A stretch of DNA of 64,000 bases from Sphagnum magellanicum (GCA_021904315.1 CM038925.1:7876501-7940500), one strand, 5' to 3'. Positions 34,342 to 48,287 are shown, counted from the first letter of the stretch. Numbers and translations are program-made. Notes: generated from the letters alone by a model not told the origin.

Positions 34342-36540
34342 AATCCATTTCATATCATTGGGTGGAAAGAAAATTCATATGGGTTTCTATACACAGTGAA
34401 TCCCTCATGCCCATGCTTGGTTGCACTCATGCATGCCCTTATACAACTAAAGGCTTCACCTAACACAAAAATAGAGGAGGTCTCAAGTTTCATTTCTTTA
34501 ATATTGTAGATAATAATCTTTAATAGACATTGAATCACGTCTTTCATTTGAAGCAACCTATTTTGGTGTCACAAAATTGAAATGACAACAAACATTACAT
34601 TTGCAAAACACCCTTGCCCAAGGACGATGGCCTTCGTGTCATATTGACCTAACCCAATCATTATGTTGCACAATGTTTTACTAGTAGTGCATTATTTTAA
34701 ACTTATTTAGGTATTATTTTAACCATTTTTTGGGGGGGAGACATTTGATTATCTACTTGTTTTGTATCCTTGGAAAGGTTTGAATTTGTGAAGGTTAACT
34801 TTCAATTAAATCCTTATTAACACATAAGTAGGTTACACAAACTAAATTTTCACACACCACCCATACATCATACAAAAACACTTACAATACAACAGATGAA
34901 ACTTGGATGTTTTTGAGCTAAGATTGTTCATTAGTCTAAAACTTGGTTTTTATGTAAGTTACATATAATGGGGAGCTCATCACATGCATCTAGAGACTTA
35001 ACCTTATAAAAGATTACTCACCAAAGACATAGATTTTTTCTTTAGTGATCTCTTCCATAATCAAAATGACATATAAGTTTATTGTGACATAAGTTCATTA
35101 AACATTTAAGGCTTATCCCAAGATTCAATAACAAACTAATAACATGAAATTAGGACAGGAAAATTGAACTTAAAACTCCATGTACAACCCTTCAAATACT
35201 TGAAAGGAGGAATGCATAAATTATTAACCCCATTCATCTACATTTATTAAACATTATCATTCATCAATTTCAAGTCAATAGTATTATGGCACATATTAAC
35301 TTTTAAAAATTATCATCCTTTTATGGATGAATCATTAATTATTTGGAATATATTTTAAAAGATCTAGTCAAGTTTAGATAATTAACTTTTAATTATGACA
35401 AACACAAAATAGTTAACTAAATAATTCATGAATCCAAACCTAAGTCCCCCAAGTCGAAATATTTTATTGTATGACCCATAAGGTGTGTTATTTAATTTTC
35501 ATATTTACTCATATTTCTACCCATAAGCTTTATTATTATTAATTGTAATTCTTACTCCTAATAACCCATTTTGGTGTTACAATTCCACTTTTGGTTATGC
35601 TAGGTTTAGTTGTGAGGTAGATTGATGATAAGGAACATTATAGTTACATTATGAAAAATAGGGTGCAATTGGCCTCGCAATTGGGTTTTTAAGTTGTAAT
35701 GAACATTTGCAACTTCCTTGCAATTCAATGAATTTTTACAGCATGAGTGTTACTAGACAAATCACATGAGTTGCAATGGACATAATTCACTTTACGTGGA
35801 ACCATATATGTATGCAACTCATGCAACTTATTTGTCATTGTGTAAGAACAACAACTATTATACTTCAGTTCTTGTGTATTACATTTTTTTTCTTTTGTGA
35901 CCCAAAAAATCCAGTTTGAGAAGTCATCCTCTTTTTCAAACGCTTATTGGATTTGTTTTTGTTGGTCTTGTAGCATCACACCCACCAATTCCACTAGTCT
36001 CTTTATCATGTCACAAGACCTTACAAGCCCCACAAAATTTTCACTTTTTACTTTAGTTGAACAAGAGGTTTGATAAAAATATTTTTTTAAAAACATGATG
36101 AAATTTTCAAAACATATTTTTCCCTAAGAAAATGTTTTGTGTGACAAATAATGAAGTGTCTTTTGGAATATTCGGGAATATTTTATATATCAAAATTGAA
36201 AATTGAAAATTAAATAATTATCCAATAGAAACAAACTTGCTATTCAATTCCAGTAGTGTCACAAAGTATTGTTTTTTCTAGCAAGTGAAATGACCTTTAA
36301 AGGACATACAAAATGTGAGACCACTTAGTTTTATGAACCTTAAATTCCACACATTTGTAGAACATTTTGACATCAATTCAAGTTAGATGGGGAGTTAGAA
36401 CCCAATGAAAAAGAGTGTCTTGTCCACACACCCATCCATCCATGGTGGTGTTTCCCTTCCTGTTGTTGTAGCTCTTTCCATCAATGCTTAGGGGGTTAAA
36501 ATAACTTTGATTGTGGACTCGCCTTTAAATAAATTTTAAT
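34342..36540. other. Unassigned AT-rich DNA
   Basis: No gene, no clear element boundary; short open frames only. Confidence 0.5.
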
Positions 36541-37440
36541 TTCAAATTAAATTAGGCCACCCTAGGTTGACATAGGCCAACCTACCTATTACCTACCAAC
36601 CTAGCTTGTGTGAACTTAGGCCTAGGTTGACTTAAGATTGAATTAGGTCAACCTATATTACTTACAAACCTAGCCTAGGTTAACCTAGGCCCCCCTATGT
36701 TAAAAATAAATTAACCTAGTTTAGCCTAATTATGACTACTTAGTTTCTATGCTAGACCTGAATTAAGTTAGGGTAGATTTAACTAGGTTAGACCTAAACT
36801 AAACCAGGCTAGACCTAGATTAAACTAGGTTAATCTAGGCTAAACATAGATTAAGTTAGTCTAAATATGGTTAAACACAATTACTTTAAATAATTTGGTT
36901 AAAAATAATCACCAAGGCTAACACATGGCTAAATTGATATATAAATTAAATTAAACACAACTATTTAAATTAAACATGACTAAACACAATTACTTTAAAT
37001 AATTTTGGTTAAAAACAATCATCTAGGCTAAACATGGCTAAATTGATATATAAATTAAACTAAACACAACTATTTAAGTTTAACATGATTAAACACAATT
37101 AATTTGGCTAAACATGGATAAATATGGCTAAAAAATTTTAAACACAATTTTTTAGGCTAAGCATGGTTGAAAATTGTTAATGTATAGCTAAATTACTATA
37201 ATTTATATTCAAAATAGTAATTTAAGTTAAACTTGGCTCAATAAACACAAATGAAACTAAATAATTTTTATGCTAAACATGGTTAAACAATGATAAATTA
37301 TGTTAAATTTGAATATTTAGGTTATAATTTGTTAAATTTGGTAAAAAAGGTTCATTATTGAAGCAATACATGGCTAAATTTGGCTAAATTGTGTTAAACT
37401 TATAAAATAAACTATGTTATTTAAACTAAATGTGACTAAT
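36541..37440 (+). repeat. Degenerate array of ctaggtt/ggctaaac words
   Basis: The first third is dense in cctaggttaacctaggc-type words. The rest is dense in ggctaaacatggctaaa. Within it a 109-bp unit starting taaacacaattac repeats at 36872 and 36981, with a partial third at 37090. There is no coding content. The core ggctaaac recurs in the array at 53.9-54.8 kb. Confidence 0.7.
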
Positions 37441-38280
37441 AAAATGATTACTCTTATGTGATTGTAGTCAAGTTTTTTTAATCATTTTTGTTAATTGGAT
37501 GAGTCATAAGGTTGACTACTAATTGTTAAAAACATTACGAATCGTTTGTTTAATCATGTTGGACATTATAGTTTGCATAGGACAAGTTGTAAAATACATG
37601 TTTTAGCATTATGAACATTTTAAAATAATCAATAAATGCAATTTTATTGAAATTGGTGTCACGAGTCATTAGGTTAACTAGTTATAGTTCACCTTGTTGA
37701 CACATGGCATGCCACATCATCATCATTAGAAATTGAATCATTATTAGTTACTATTAGTCACAAAAGTAAATGGTATTTTAACATTCTTAATTTGAAATCA
37801 TTCAAATTTATTAATTTAAATTGAAAAATAATAATATATTTATCCAAAAATTTAACAAGTTGTCATATTGATTATATTCCAAAACCATGGTGCCATGTGG
37901 CATTTTGATGTCCTTTGCATCTACATAGTAATTTTTGTGACCAAGTAGTTATGAACATTGTCAAATTTAAAATAATAATCATCTTTTTAACTAGTCACAA
38001 AACCCAAGATGTGTTGTTGTGATTTTGGAATAAAAATTTGTCTTTGAGGGCAATTAATGGTCACAAAACTCATCATTGAACAATAAGTCATGGGAGATTG
38101 AAAATAGTTTTTTCTATAAGAATATTGTCGCCTGGTGTAAAATTGTTAATATGTTTTTATATTCCCATCAAAATTATTGAATTTATCTTATTTTCAATAA
38201 TAGGTTTAGAAAACAACAACATGTACATTCAAAGTAGTATAAAAATATTGTATGATCTTTTTCCTTGATTGCCCTTTTGT
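37441..38280. other. Unassigned AT-rich DNA
   Basis: Nothing recognisable beyond AT-rich low complexity. Confidence 0.5.
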
Positions 38281-38625
38281 CCATCCAAGATGTGTTTGGG
38301 CACATGTTTAGTGGTGCCCAAACATATCTTGGTGTTGCCCTTACACACTTTGGGTTTTGTTATGCACAATTTGGGTTTGTAATGGATAATGATTGTAACT
38401 TATAAGCCCAAACTGTGCATAACATGGGTCCAATGCATGTCTTGACAACATTGGGCTAAGGGTTAATACAAGAGAATGTGGAATTTCTAACACAAAGAGT
38501 TGCAACTCATGACACATGTGTGAGGTAAACTTTGTGGTTTCATTTGTTACAATGTACTATATATGGTGTTTATTATGGCATATATTACATTAAAATGACA
38601 ATTTGACATTAGACTAAATTCACCC
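38281..38625 (+). repeat. Foldback-type dispersed repeat family B, copy 1
   Basis: Two hairpins are visible: tgtttgggcac / gtgcccaaaca (about 38292-38329) and a 24-base pair of arms at about 38359-38382 and 38399-38422 (gttatgcacaatttgggttt against its near-complement). The right part (38500-38625: acacatgtgtgaggtaaact ... ggtgtttattatggca) aligns with 48930-49030 in the same orientation. Confidence 0.6.
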
Positions 38626-40934
38626 ATAAATATGAAGTGAAAAATAATTTAAATATCACAACTTGAACCAATCATTATGGTTGGCCAATAATAAAAAGTC
38701 ATTCTTATTTTATAAGGCCTTTTGAAGTTTTGTATTGGTTATTTGCATTTGTCCAAAATGTGTTTTGTGATGTTTAACTACTATACTACATGCCAAATAA
38801 TGTACAAGGAATTTTTAGACACATAAGATGGGTGTGCAAAAAACACGAAGTCATGAAAACAATTTTTTCATGATTTCCATTATTAAATTGTGGGATGGGA
38901 AGTTTGTGGTAGTTGCATACAATGTTATTTTTACATAAACACCTACTTTAGTTTTTGGATGAGTGCCCCAAAAACATTCAAATTCATGGACATGTTTATT
39001 TGAAAATTTTAATCTTGGGATGTTTAAAAATTGAGGAAGATCTATCACATTTATTTTGTAGTGTTATTAACATTACAAATTAAAATTAATTAAAAAATTA
39101 ATTGTTGAACAAAACCTATTCGAATGCTTTAATAAGATGTAAATGTTAAAAACATCATAGAAATATTGAGTTGTTAGACATCCTTGCTTTGAAACATTAA
39201 ATTGAGATAAAGATGACATCTATGCATGACACATGTATGAAAAAAATTCAATTTAAAATATAAGGCAATGTCTAAAATATCTCATGGACAAACCCACCAA
39301 GTATGGACATACAACTTCACACTTGAAAGCCCATTTTCAATGTTTGTTGATGGGTTTCCCTTGTTGCATCCTTGGCTATTCCCAACCTATTTTGAAAATA
39401 ATGACATCCCAAAATTTTCATCACAAATATAATAGTAGTTATATGTTCATATTAATAGTTAGAATCCTCTAGAATCATAACGGTATGTACTACGTATCTT
39501 GTAACTCATGCATAAATTATTCCTAGGCACCCTAACTTTTATGCATCCAAGCTCTTATGTTGCTACTGGTTTGTTCCAAGGTGGACCCTAGAAAAAAAAA
39601 GCTTCCTTTTGAACTATCATTTGGAGATATGATGTCAAACCAACCTTGAAGATATTATATTATATTAGTAGATATTCATTCTTGTTGTTGCCAAATGACA
39701 AAAAATAATTTGAGTTTTTGGACTTGTCATATTGCAACTATTTGAAATATGGTTTTTACTAGGAAAACTAACCTCCAATAATATCATTAAATTTGAAAGG
39801 GAATGAATAATAACTCATAAGTACAATTTGAAAATTAAGATTTCTGAATAACAAATTATACTTTTGTAACAAAAGAAATGCGTAAAAAAAATCACAGCCA
39901 AGGTATGCAAGTGAACAACTTCAAATTACATTTGCACTATGATGTGCTCAAACAAGGTTAATAATTTGATTGAACTAGAGAATTCCTAATTAACTAAAAC
40001 TATGGGTCATCAAGGATTAGAGCATTTTGGTATCACTCTCTTAAGCTCAATTGGTCCCTTAAAGGCAAACCCATAGAGAACAAACATAAGTACCCCCATC
40101 CTTGATAAAGACAATCCCACAATATGTTCTAAACTAAATCCCATCACACATGACACAAACATCCAGAAAACAATACACAATGTGAAAACTTAAACATGAA
40201 ATAACTTTCTTCCCTTGTCTACACATAGTTATCCCCACATAATTAGGCTTTTTAACAAATTGCCTAGGAGTGTTACAAAGATGAAACAATGCTTTGGAGT
40301 CCCATAACTTTTCCCAAGATTGAATTTTTTCCAAAACAATAGTTTCAACCTTGGAGCTCCCAATCACATGGGAATTCTTTTTCCTAGCAATACAAACACA
40401 CACACACACACACCCACACACAATTGGACAATAAAATATTAACAACAACCCCAACTTTGCCACAAGAACTGCTTCCCAAACCTTTAAAGCTAGTCATCAT
40501 TTCCTTGAATTAACCTTTACATTTTACTACTAAATCCACGTTTCCTTTGTTGAAACACAATACGTAGTGGATATCAAATGCTTCTAAGAAGAAATACAAG
40601 TACACAAAATGAAACATTCTTCCTCCACTTCTCTTTGCAAAAACTACACATTTCAAGTTTTCTTTCTTTTTAGAATCTTTAGCCAAGAGTATGACATTTA
40701 ACTGCTTCACACAATGTCAACAACTCCTTCATATAATGTTGCTTCCCTTGTGTTACACACTTGAGACCAATCAAATTGCACCCATTTCGCAAAGCAAACA
40801 AGAATGCACCTCCAAGCTCCAATGCCGAATGCCGTAGAAACACAAAATCCAATTGTCTTGCATAAACAACAACAAACAAAACCAAACACACAAAAAGAGG
40901 AAAGAAGCAAAAGAACTCATGCTCATCAACATGA
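38626..40934. other. Unassigned DNA with a short CA microsatellite
   Basis: A (CA)n run lies near 40394-40424. Minus-strand open frames at 40134-40948 are Cys/Phe-rich and show no family motif, so I do not call them genes. Confidence 0.5.
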
Positions 40935-41070
40935 TTATTGTTGCACACAACCGCTTGATTCCTTAACCATGAATGATGAAAGCCAAAATTGACAAGTTCA
41001 AGTTATTGTTGCACACAGCTGCTTGGTTCCTTAACCATGAATGATGAAAGCCAAAATTGACAAGCTCAAA
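40935..41070 (+). repeat. 2 x 68-bp tandem duplication
   Basis: Units start ttattgttgcacacag/a at 40935 and 41003, with only a few differences. The identical core ccttaaccatgaatgatgaa shows the duplication is fairly recent. Confidence 0.85.
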
Positions 41071-42050
41071 TTATGAAGCAAAAATGGATGGTCGACAAAA
41101 ACACTTCAGCCCTAAATCCACGTCACACCACTTTCCTAAAGGTTAACTCTGCACCTTGTTTGGGAATCATAAAAGAATAATACCAGCTTGAAACTGGCCT
41201 GACTCTGAAGTGTTTCTCCAGAATATCCTCAAGTGGGGTACATATTCTCAAGGATGCCTACAATGTTTATCCAGAACAGTCAGTTGTCAGCTCTAATTTA
41301 AGAGGGGGGGGGGCAGGGTTTGTTGACCCAAAGTCATATCATGACATGTCTTATCCAGTGTCAAGTCAGACACTGATGGCAGATCTACCCACCAGCATCT
41401 AGACTCATTGGGAGCAGTATTAATCCTCCAAATTTGTGATGTTGCTCTAGTGGTGATCATTCACATGAATATATTTAGCCAAGCTTGGTGATATTCAAAA
41501 TATGAAAGTAGAAAAGTCTTAAGCATCCTTTCATGTTGTTTGTAGGGAGTTGTGGTAATAAGTGGCGATTTTTTTCTCAATGAAAAGGAATCCATGTCGG
41601 AATATTCCTTTTTCAATTTTTTTTTCACAAAATGGCAAAAACTTGCCACAAAAAACTCACTGAGTAGGAGCCGTCTTTGCTGCTGGCTCTCCTCTAGACA
41701 GACACAGTCTTCACAGTTTTAGCTTATTATATCTATTCAGAGCATCTTCACCCACCACCCCAATCTCATTTTTCACACAAACATTGGATTTTAATTTTTC
41801 GGATTTTCAGTGTAAATTTGACTAATTTTGTTATTAAAAAATTGTGAAAACTTTGATATCACAAAATTGATTGAGAAAGCCGCATTCCCCATCCTCATCC
41901 ATTAACATGAAAATTTGAACCTTATAAGGTGAGAGATTATTGTAGATGCCATCACCTGGCCCATTCGTTATGATCTGTCAATCAAAAGCAGTCATTTTGT
42001 TTTACCACTGGGTCCTTTTGGAGACCAGTGGATCCTCTCCATGTGTTGAA
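41071..42050. other. Unassigned DNA
   Basis: A short G run at about 41304-41313 is present; no gene evidence. Confidence 0.5.
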
Positions 42051-42051
42051 C

Positions 42052-42678
42052 CAGTGTTGAGCAGGGTCGGCCTGAAAACTGGCAAGGGTTTGAAGTCGGA
42101 TCTCACCTTGAAACAGACCAGTTTTCACTTTCGGGTGAGAACTGGGAATAACTGACTGAACTCAGAGGTTCTCACAGGAGTGAGAATTGCCATTTCTGAG
42201 AACTTCTCAGGGTATCATAAGTAAGTAGGCTTGATGCCCACTGATGGTTTACAAGTCATATCCTGGCTGTTATGGGGCCTAGGGGGTTTAAGTGATGCTA
42301 CATTTTCAGTCTATTTTTTTTCCTCTTTGTGTTGAAGGTTACTCTTTATTTCTCTATTGTTTTTGTTTTCCTCTTCCCTTTGTCCTCTTCTTTGTCTTGT
42401 GTCTGAAGATTCATTGTGACACATTTTGAAGATCCATTCTTCCATATCAATAGGTGAGGTAACACAAATGTCTCTAAAATGGGTTCAATTGGATATTTAT
42501 CAATAGGAATTGGGGCTGGTTCTCACCATCTCAGTTCTTGGAATTATTATTATTATTTTTTGATACTCACATTGGAGTTCCAATTTCCCCCAAATAAACA
42601 GAATCTGGTTTCCAGTTAGGCCAGTTCTCACATTTTTCACAATTGTTGGTTATTGTACACCATTTCTCTAAAACACTG
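42052..42678. mobile_element. Possible hAT-like MITE, decayed
   Basis: Left end CAGTGTTGAGCAGG (42052) and right end AAAACACTG (to 42678) share only CAGTGTT as an inverted terminus. Flanking 8-mers (tgttgaac and cttgatat) do not match. The interior is rich in gaactgg/ccagttc words like the intact MITE at 16.3 kb. Support is weak. Confidence 0.3.
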
Positions 42679-42837
42679 CTTGATATTTTAAATAATAAAA
42701 GTATTAATTCCTATGCTGTGTAAAAGCCCTTTGAGGTTACCAGATTTGGGGCTGTGCTTGGCTTCACCTCATGCGGCCCTTGTTCTGCGTTGACCCTACA
42801 CAAAAAGACCTGATTTGTTGAGTACCAGTTCCTTGGT

Positions 42838-43020
42838 GGCTTCAGTACAACTTATATTATTTTTATAGATGCCAAAAATTTCAAAAACAAATTTCTCAAA
42901 GAAATCACTTTTGTGAAAGTAAATAAAGAATGTTCTGGACTGTTCTGAAATGTATCATTTTCGAAATGGAATCTTCAAAATCAATTAATTATGTGGCAGA
43001 TATGTGCTGAAGCTGCCCCT
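42838..43020 (+). repeat. Dispersed repeat family A, copy 2
   Basis: ggcttcagtacaacttatatt ... aataaagaatgttctggact ... aatcttcaaaatcaattaat ... atatgtgctgaagctgcccc aligns with 26450-26610 and, more closely, with 43578-43766. Confidence 0.6.
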
Positions 43021-43577
43021 CTTAATCAAAAGAGTCCAGATTTCTCATGAACCTGTTACATGGTTGGTCTCAAATCCTCAGAGTCCCTGGCACCCAACAT
43101 CAAAGGGTGAATCGTTGTCTAGAAAGGAGAAGGGCACAAGTGAGTTGTGTGAAGTGGAGACTCGAGGGAACTAAAATCAGAATAATATATACAAACAGGT
43201 CAAAATAATATACATAGGATATGAGAACTAAAAAGTAGCAATGAATTAAATGCTGGAAGCTAGTGCAGGGACAAGGATGAACCCTGGTAAGGGCACTGTA
43301 AGACAAGGGTGAGGCATTGTGTGTCAGATCTGGAAACCAACCAATGATGAAGTTTGTAAGAATTTATGCCAACCCTTTGGAATTGTGCTCGGAGATAAAT
43401 TATGTAAGCAGCCTAGTAGCGGCTGCTAAGTACCGATTTTTATTACAAAGATAGAATGTGTTTGGAAAGACACCTGACACACTGCTACAGTTGCACACTT
43501 TTTGCATAAATAATAACTGGCCTAAAAACGATCCATTCACCAATTGGCCTAAAAACTGGCTAGTAATTGTTAAAATA

Positions 43578-43766
43578 GCTTCCATGCAAGGCTAATTATA
43601 CTATTATGAGTGAAAATGCTGAAAGTTTTAAAAACGTTCCTTTCAATTTTGTGAAGGACAATAGAGAATATTTTGAAATACATGGGACTGTTTTATTTTT
43701 CAACATGCAATCTTCAAATTTAATTCATTATTATATGGATATGTGTTGAAGCTCCTGTATTATGGG
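43578..43766 (+). repeat. Dispersed repeat family A, copy 3
   Basis: agcttccatgcaaggctaat ... tgggactgttttattttt ... caatcttcaaatttaattca ... atatgtgttgaagctcctgt matches copy 2, 740 bases upstream, in the same orientation. Confidence 0.6.
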
Positions 43767-45458
43767 TAGTAGATACAACTGTGTTCCAAATGTTTTGGGC
43801 TTCTCACTGAGAATTTCCATTTAAGTAGGAAGAAAAGGCCAACAAAGTTGTATTGAGGGGCAATTTGGTGTTGGCCTATTCTGAGCCTTGGCCAGGGCAG
43901 GGGTTCCTGATTGTTGGACGGCAGGTTCCGATGAGTGTTGTACAGATCTTGATTTTGAAAGAAACTTTTGGTTCTGGTTTTATTGAATTTTATTTTTTGA
44001 GTTTTTCATTTCATAGATCCTCCAGTGGGATTTTGAGAATGATTTTTAGGATTTAGTGAACTTTCAGCTTTGGAGACTTCTTGAAAAGCCTGTAACTTAG
44101 TCCCCTGTAAGACCAAGTTCAGTTTCATCTTCATTGCACTCAACTAAAACTAACAATTCTTAAATGAGTACCATGCTCATGGAGTAAGGTATTGACATAC
44201 CAAAAAAATGGTGAGGAACACAATTAAAAAAATAAAGTCGTAAGAGCCAATGAAACAGGTTATCAACCCACACTTTTTTTTCCCCCTCTTCAGAGAAAAG
44301 GGGTTGATTTTTTGGGTTTGTTTCTAAGGACATGAGGAACTAATGAATTGGCGACCAGTTCACCAATTCTGGAACCCATGAGTTTGGATGCCACCTAATA
44401 TGAGTTCACCATTAGTTCATAGAGTTAGAACTAAACAATAGGTCTAGTTTTAACAAACTGTAATGATACAATCTCTTTTCATTTTATTTTTGTTAGTGAT
44501 GCAACTTGCACCCAACCAAGTTGTGAGCCATTGCCCTTGCGTCATCCTCAGGGTTTTTTGGTTCCTACAATTGCAAGTATCCTTTTTTCTTTTTCTTTTC
44601 TTTTTTGAAATCAAGAACATTTACTATACATAATTATCTGTCTAAAAGTGTGATTACATTAGCACCTAATGGAATGTGGTCTTCAGTTCTCAATTTGGGG
44701 GTGACAGAGTTTGCTGGGTGATGCTTTTAAGCAAGGATTACCACACATTCACTTGGGTCTTCAACACTTTAAGTAGCTTGGGAATAGGTATTTTCAAACA
44801 CATCTATACAAAATATATAGGAGCTTAGAGCTACAGTAAAAGATCAGGTATGTATTTTGGATTCTCCTAGAAGTAAGTGAAGGAAGGGAAGTGATTTCAA
44901 TAGCTTTATATGAACATATTTTGCATGTAGATATTTTGATCCATTATTCTACATCTAATTTTATTCCATTCTTGTGCAATTTTCGTTTGATTCCATTTAA
45001 AAATATTATTCTAATTTTAAAAATATGTTTAAATAAAATGAGACAATCTGACATGAAATTATTTTAGATAATTAGTAAAATTAGTGTAAATACCATAGGA
45101 TAGACCTTGTGTATTTTACACCTTTCTGTGTTCAAGAAATTGCTACCGAAGTACCTAGCCTAGTTGAGCAACAAGGTGCCTAATAATGTTTTTTGGTCAT
45201 CTATATTCAGTAGTAAAAATAGTAATATATTACAATTTGACATTATACTAAATAAGGAAGCTAGTGTGCTTGGAGTTTTTTTTTCAGATTTTCCGCATGG
45301 CAGGTAGGTATTTTTCAAAAAAATTGGCAATTCCAAAAGTAATTAATTAGTGTCTAACCAGGCAAGATTGTCATTTAGTTCTACGTCAAGTAAACTAACT
45401 TACTTGATGTGGTATCTGAATGCAAAATGGACATCGGTGTGAGGCAGCCACTGCATGT
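43767..45458. other. Unassigned DNA
   Basis: No gene or defined repeat; only short open frames. Confidence 0.5.
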
Positions 45459-45641
45459 GGCATTGATGTTCCAAAGCATGAGATAATGTACAAGACAATA
45501 TTCTCTGGTATGATGCTATGGCATTGATGTTTTGAAGCAAAAGAGATGAATCACAAGACAATATTCTCTGGAATGATCCTGCTCCTTTGTTGTTTGGAAG
45601 CAAGAGAATGACGCAAGACACACTACTCTCCAGAATAATCC
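45459..45641 (+). repeat. 3 x 61-bp tandem repeat
   Basis: Units start at 45459, 45520 and about 45581, of the form ggcattgatgttttgaagca ... acaagacaatattctctgg. The third unit is the most diverged. The array abuts the 55-bp array directly. Confidence 0.75.
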
Positions 45642-45820
45642 TTTGATGCCCTCTTCATTAGCAGTTCAAGAAAGCATCAAAGGAAGAACCCCTTCTTTTG
45701 ATGCCCTCTTCATTAGCAGTTCAAGAAAGCATCAAAGGAAGAACCCCTTCTTTTGGTGCCCTCTTCATTAGCAGTTCAAGAAAGCATCAAAGGAAGAACC
45801 CCATCTTTTGATGCCTTCTT
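45642..45820 (+). repeat. 3.3 x 55-bp tandem repeat with a hairpin in each unit
   Basis: Near-identical units start tttgatgccctcttc at 45642, 45697 and 45752, with a partial unit from 45807. Each contains tttgatgc and, 22-24 bases later, gcatcaaa, a perfect 8-base inverted pair. The near-identity indicates recent expansion. Confidence 0.9.
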
Positions 45821-48287
45821 CTCGTAACCCAGGGCTTTAGTAGCTTTTGGGGGGCAACTGAGTGCAATTAAGAACATCTCCACCCAAAAGCAATAAAGTA
45901 GTTTCTACAATATATTTTGGATGAAGTGTAACACTCAAATAGTGTCAAACTCACTTTCAGTCTGAGAATATAGCCAACACGAATTATACAGTGCCCTCTA
46001 TAAATCCCTGTACATAACAATGACTGTTTTTAATTGACAAGCAATAAATGATTGCTAAGGTGGTGATAGGTATTTAAATAGTTTCACTTTCTGCTGCTCA
46101 CTTTTTCATGTTGATGGGGTGGGATAGGGGAATTATTAACATGGTATGTTGTATGCAGTAAACACTCATAGCACTAGAGGTTCTATACAGCCATTAACAA
46201 AATGTCACCTAATTTCTATGTAGTTAACACCTCAGATTAGTGCTAGCTAGCACAGAGAGTGCATTTACATGATGACATAGTGTTATGGTTTCCTACCTAA
46301 AAAGCTAAAGATGACCTGTCTTTAGCAATGATAATGCACATGTGTTAATCAAAAAATTCTCCTAAATTCAATAAAGCTAGGGTGATATTACTCAATCCAA
46401 TTTGGGTTAAAAAACAAGGCGTGTGTATTCAGGGTCCTTGGCACCTCTTTGAAAGGCAAAATTGGCACTTTATTACCAATTCTACGTCTTGATCCTTACT
46501 TTTACGACAAGGGATCATGCCATAATATTTATTTATTTGTTGATATCATCTATTTATCAAATAAAACATAGAAAAAATCTCGACTTTTGTCATGATCAAA
46601 TCATTCAAAGTGAGTGTGTGAGACATGTATGAGTGTTGGGTTGGTGTATGAAGGAATTAGTTTCCGAAAAAGCCATTAAAATTCTAGAATTAGGCTGCAC
46701 TCTTTACATTACCCCAATGACATCATAGCTTCAATGTTTATTTTACAATTTAAGTTTCATAATGCTTAAAGAAACCTAAGGTTACATAATTAAAAAACTT
46801 AATTTGTTCCTAGTAGGAAGGTGTAATCAAGAAATTCTGATAGGAAAGATTGGGAAGTACCAAATAGTGAGTTAAAGGACCTTCTCAAGATGTGCTATAA
46901 AACATTAGCTTTTTAATCCAAAATTTTACATTCTTAAAGATTTGGTGGTAGCCTATTGTCAGCCTATCATTGCCTTAACATCAAGATAACACTTGGTGTC
47001 ACATTAGATAACACTTAATTATGTAATATTGTTGGTGTGAATCAGTGATCAACCTTGTATCTCTTAACACTGACTGAACTTGTATTTAACATCAAGTGTG
47101 AGAGGTGGTTGTGTGATGGATTCACTTTTGGTTTTGCCATTTCTACTTCTGATGCCAATCAATGGTGGACAACATTTGTTACCCTCTCAAGCAGACCCTA
47201 TTGAAACATCAAGATTGAACAGGCCAGGATAGAGCCCCTTATTTAGCACCAAATTCAAGCGCATCTGGCCCTACTGGGTTCAACTCAGTTCTATGTGGAA
47301 TAGGTCCTATTGGACCTGTTTACAGTGTAAAAGGTCCCACCTCTGAAGAAGTGGACCATCAAACATGGATTAAATAAAAGATTTAGAGAGAAACCAAGGT
47401 GTTTTTTATTTGGGGAAGGGCTCAAATGTTTAACCCCCTAAAACCACTTTTAGCATCACAAAATATGTTTAACTTGCAAATATACCTGTCCTTGACTTGT
47501 TGAATTGAAAACATTCTGCTGTGATGGCAGAGGCTTTGTCCTAATTGTAACACACACAAAAAAGCATGATCGATAGTTTAAAGAAATGCATGGTTTGTAC
47601 ATTACTAAACATCAATAGAAATATAATGAAAAATGTTTTCTATTCACAAATCATTCATCTTGCATGGTGGGGCAAGTGTTGGTTCACTGGGACCGTATGA
47701 TTGGTGATGCTCATGATGACCCAGTTGAAGTTAATCCTTGTCTCTTTTGAGTTAATTACTTCACTTCTGGAGACCCCTTTACTTTTGAATCCTATATTTT
47801 TTTCATTTTTATTTGTTTTGAGCAATCTAAAAAATATATGAGTGCCAACTTAAGCTTTACAATCCTTCTTTGAATTTCATAAGCAACCATGATTTATGTT
47901 GAAGAATCTTAAGCTTCAAATGTTTATCTTATCAAACCAAACACTTATCAAGGGTTATATCTTCCTCACTTATTGTCCATTGTGAACAATCTTAAAGATG
48001 ATGAGTGCATTAAGTGGAGACTCACAATTTCTTTTTTGAACTTCAAAGCCATTTCAGCTATGTCAAAGGATCTTAAGCTCCCACACTTTTTTTTCAAGCA
48101 TTCTGCTCATTGGACATGCTCATTTTCATCCTGCTTTTTTTGAATTGCTCACTCGCCTCCAAGATACTGTAGACCTTCACCTGGCGCTAGCATAGTCACA
48201 AAGATTTAAAAAACCAAAAACAAAAGATGAAAAATATATGAGTAAATGTTCAATGATAAACGTGTCCATCACCCTGATGTTAAATAA
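45821..48287. other. Unassigned DNA
   Basis: No gene-like frame or structured element recognised. Confidence 0.5.

Noticed and set aside
36541..36870. Interstitial telomere repeat (ctaggtt/cctaaac words)
   Set aside because: The words do not match the TTTAGGG unit in register; the array is a different degenerate satellite.
40134..40948. Minus-strand Cys/Val-rich frames as a small secreted protein gene
   Set aside because: The CVCVCVC stretch comes from the CA microsatellite, and no consistent frame or motif is present.
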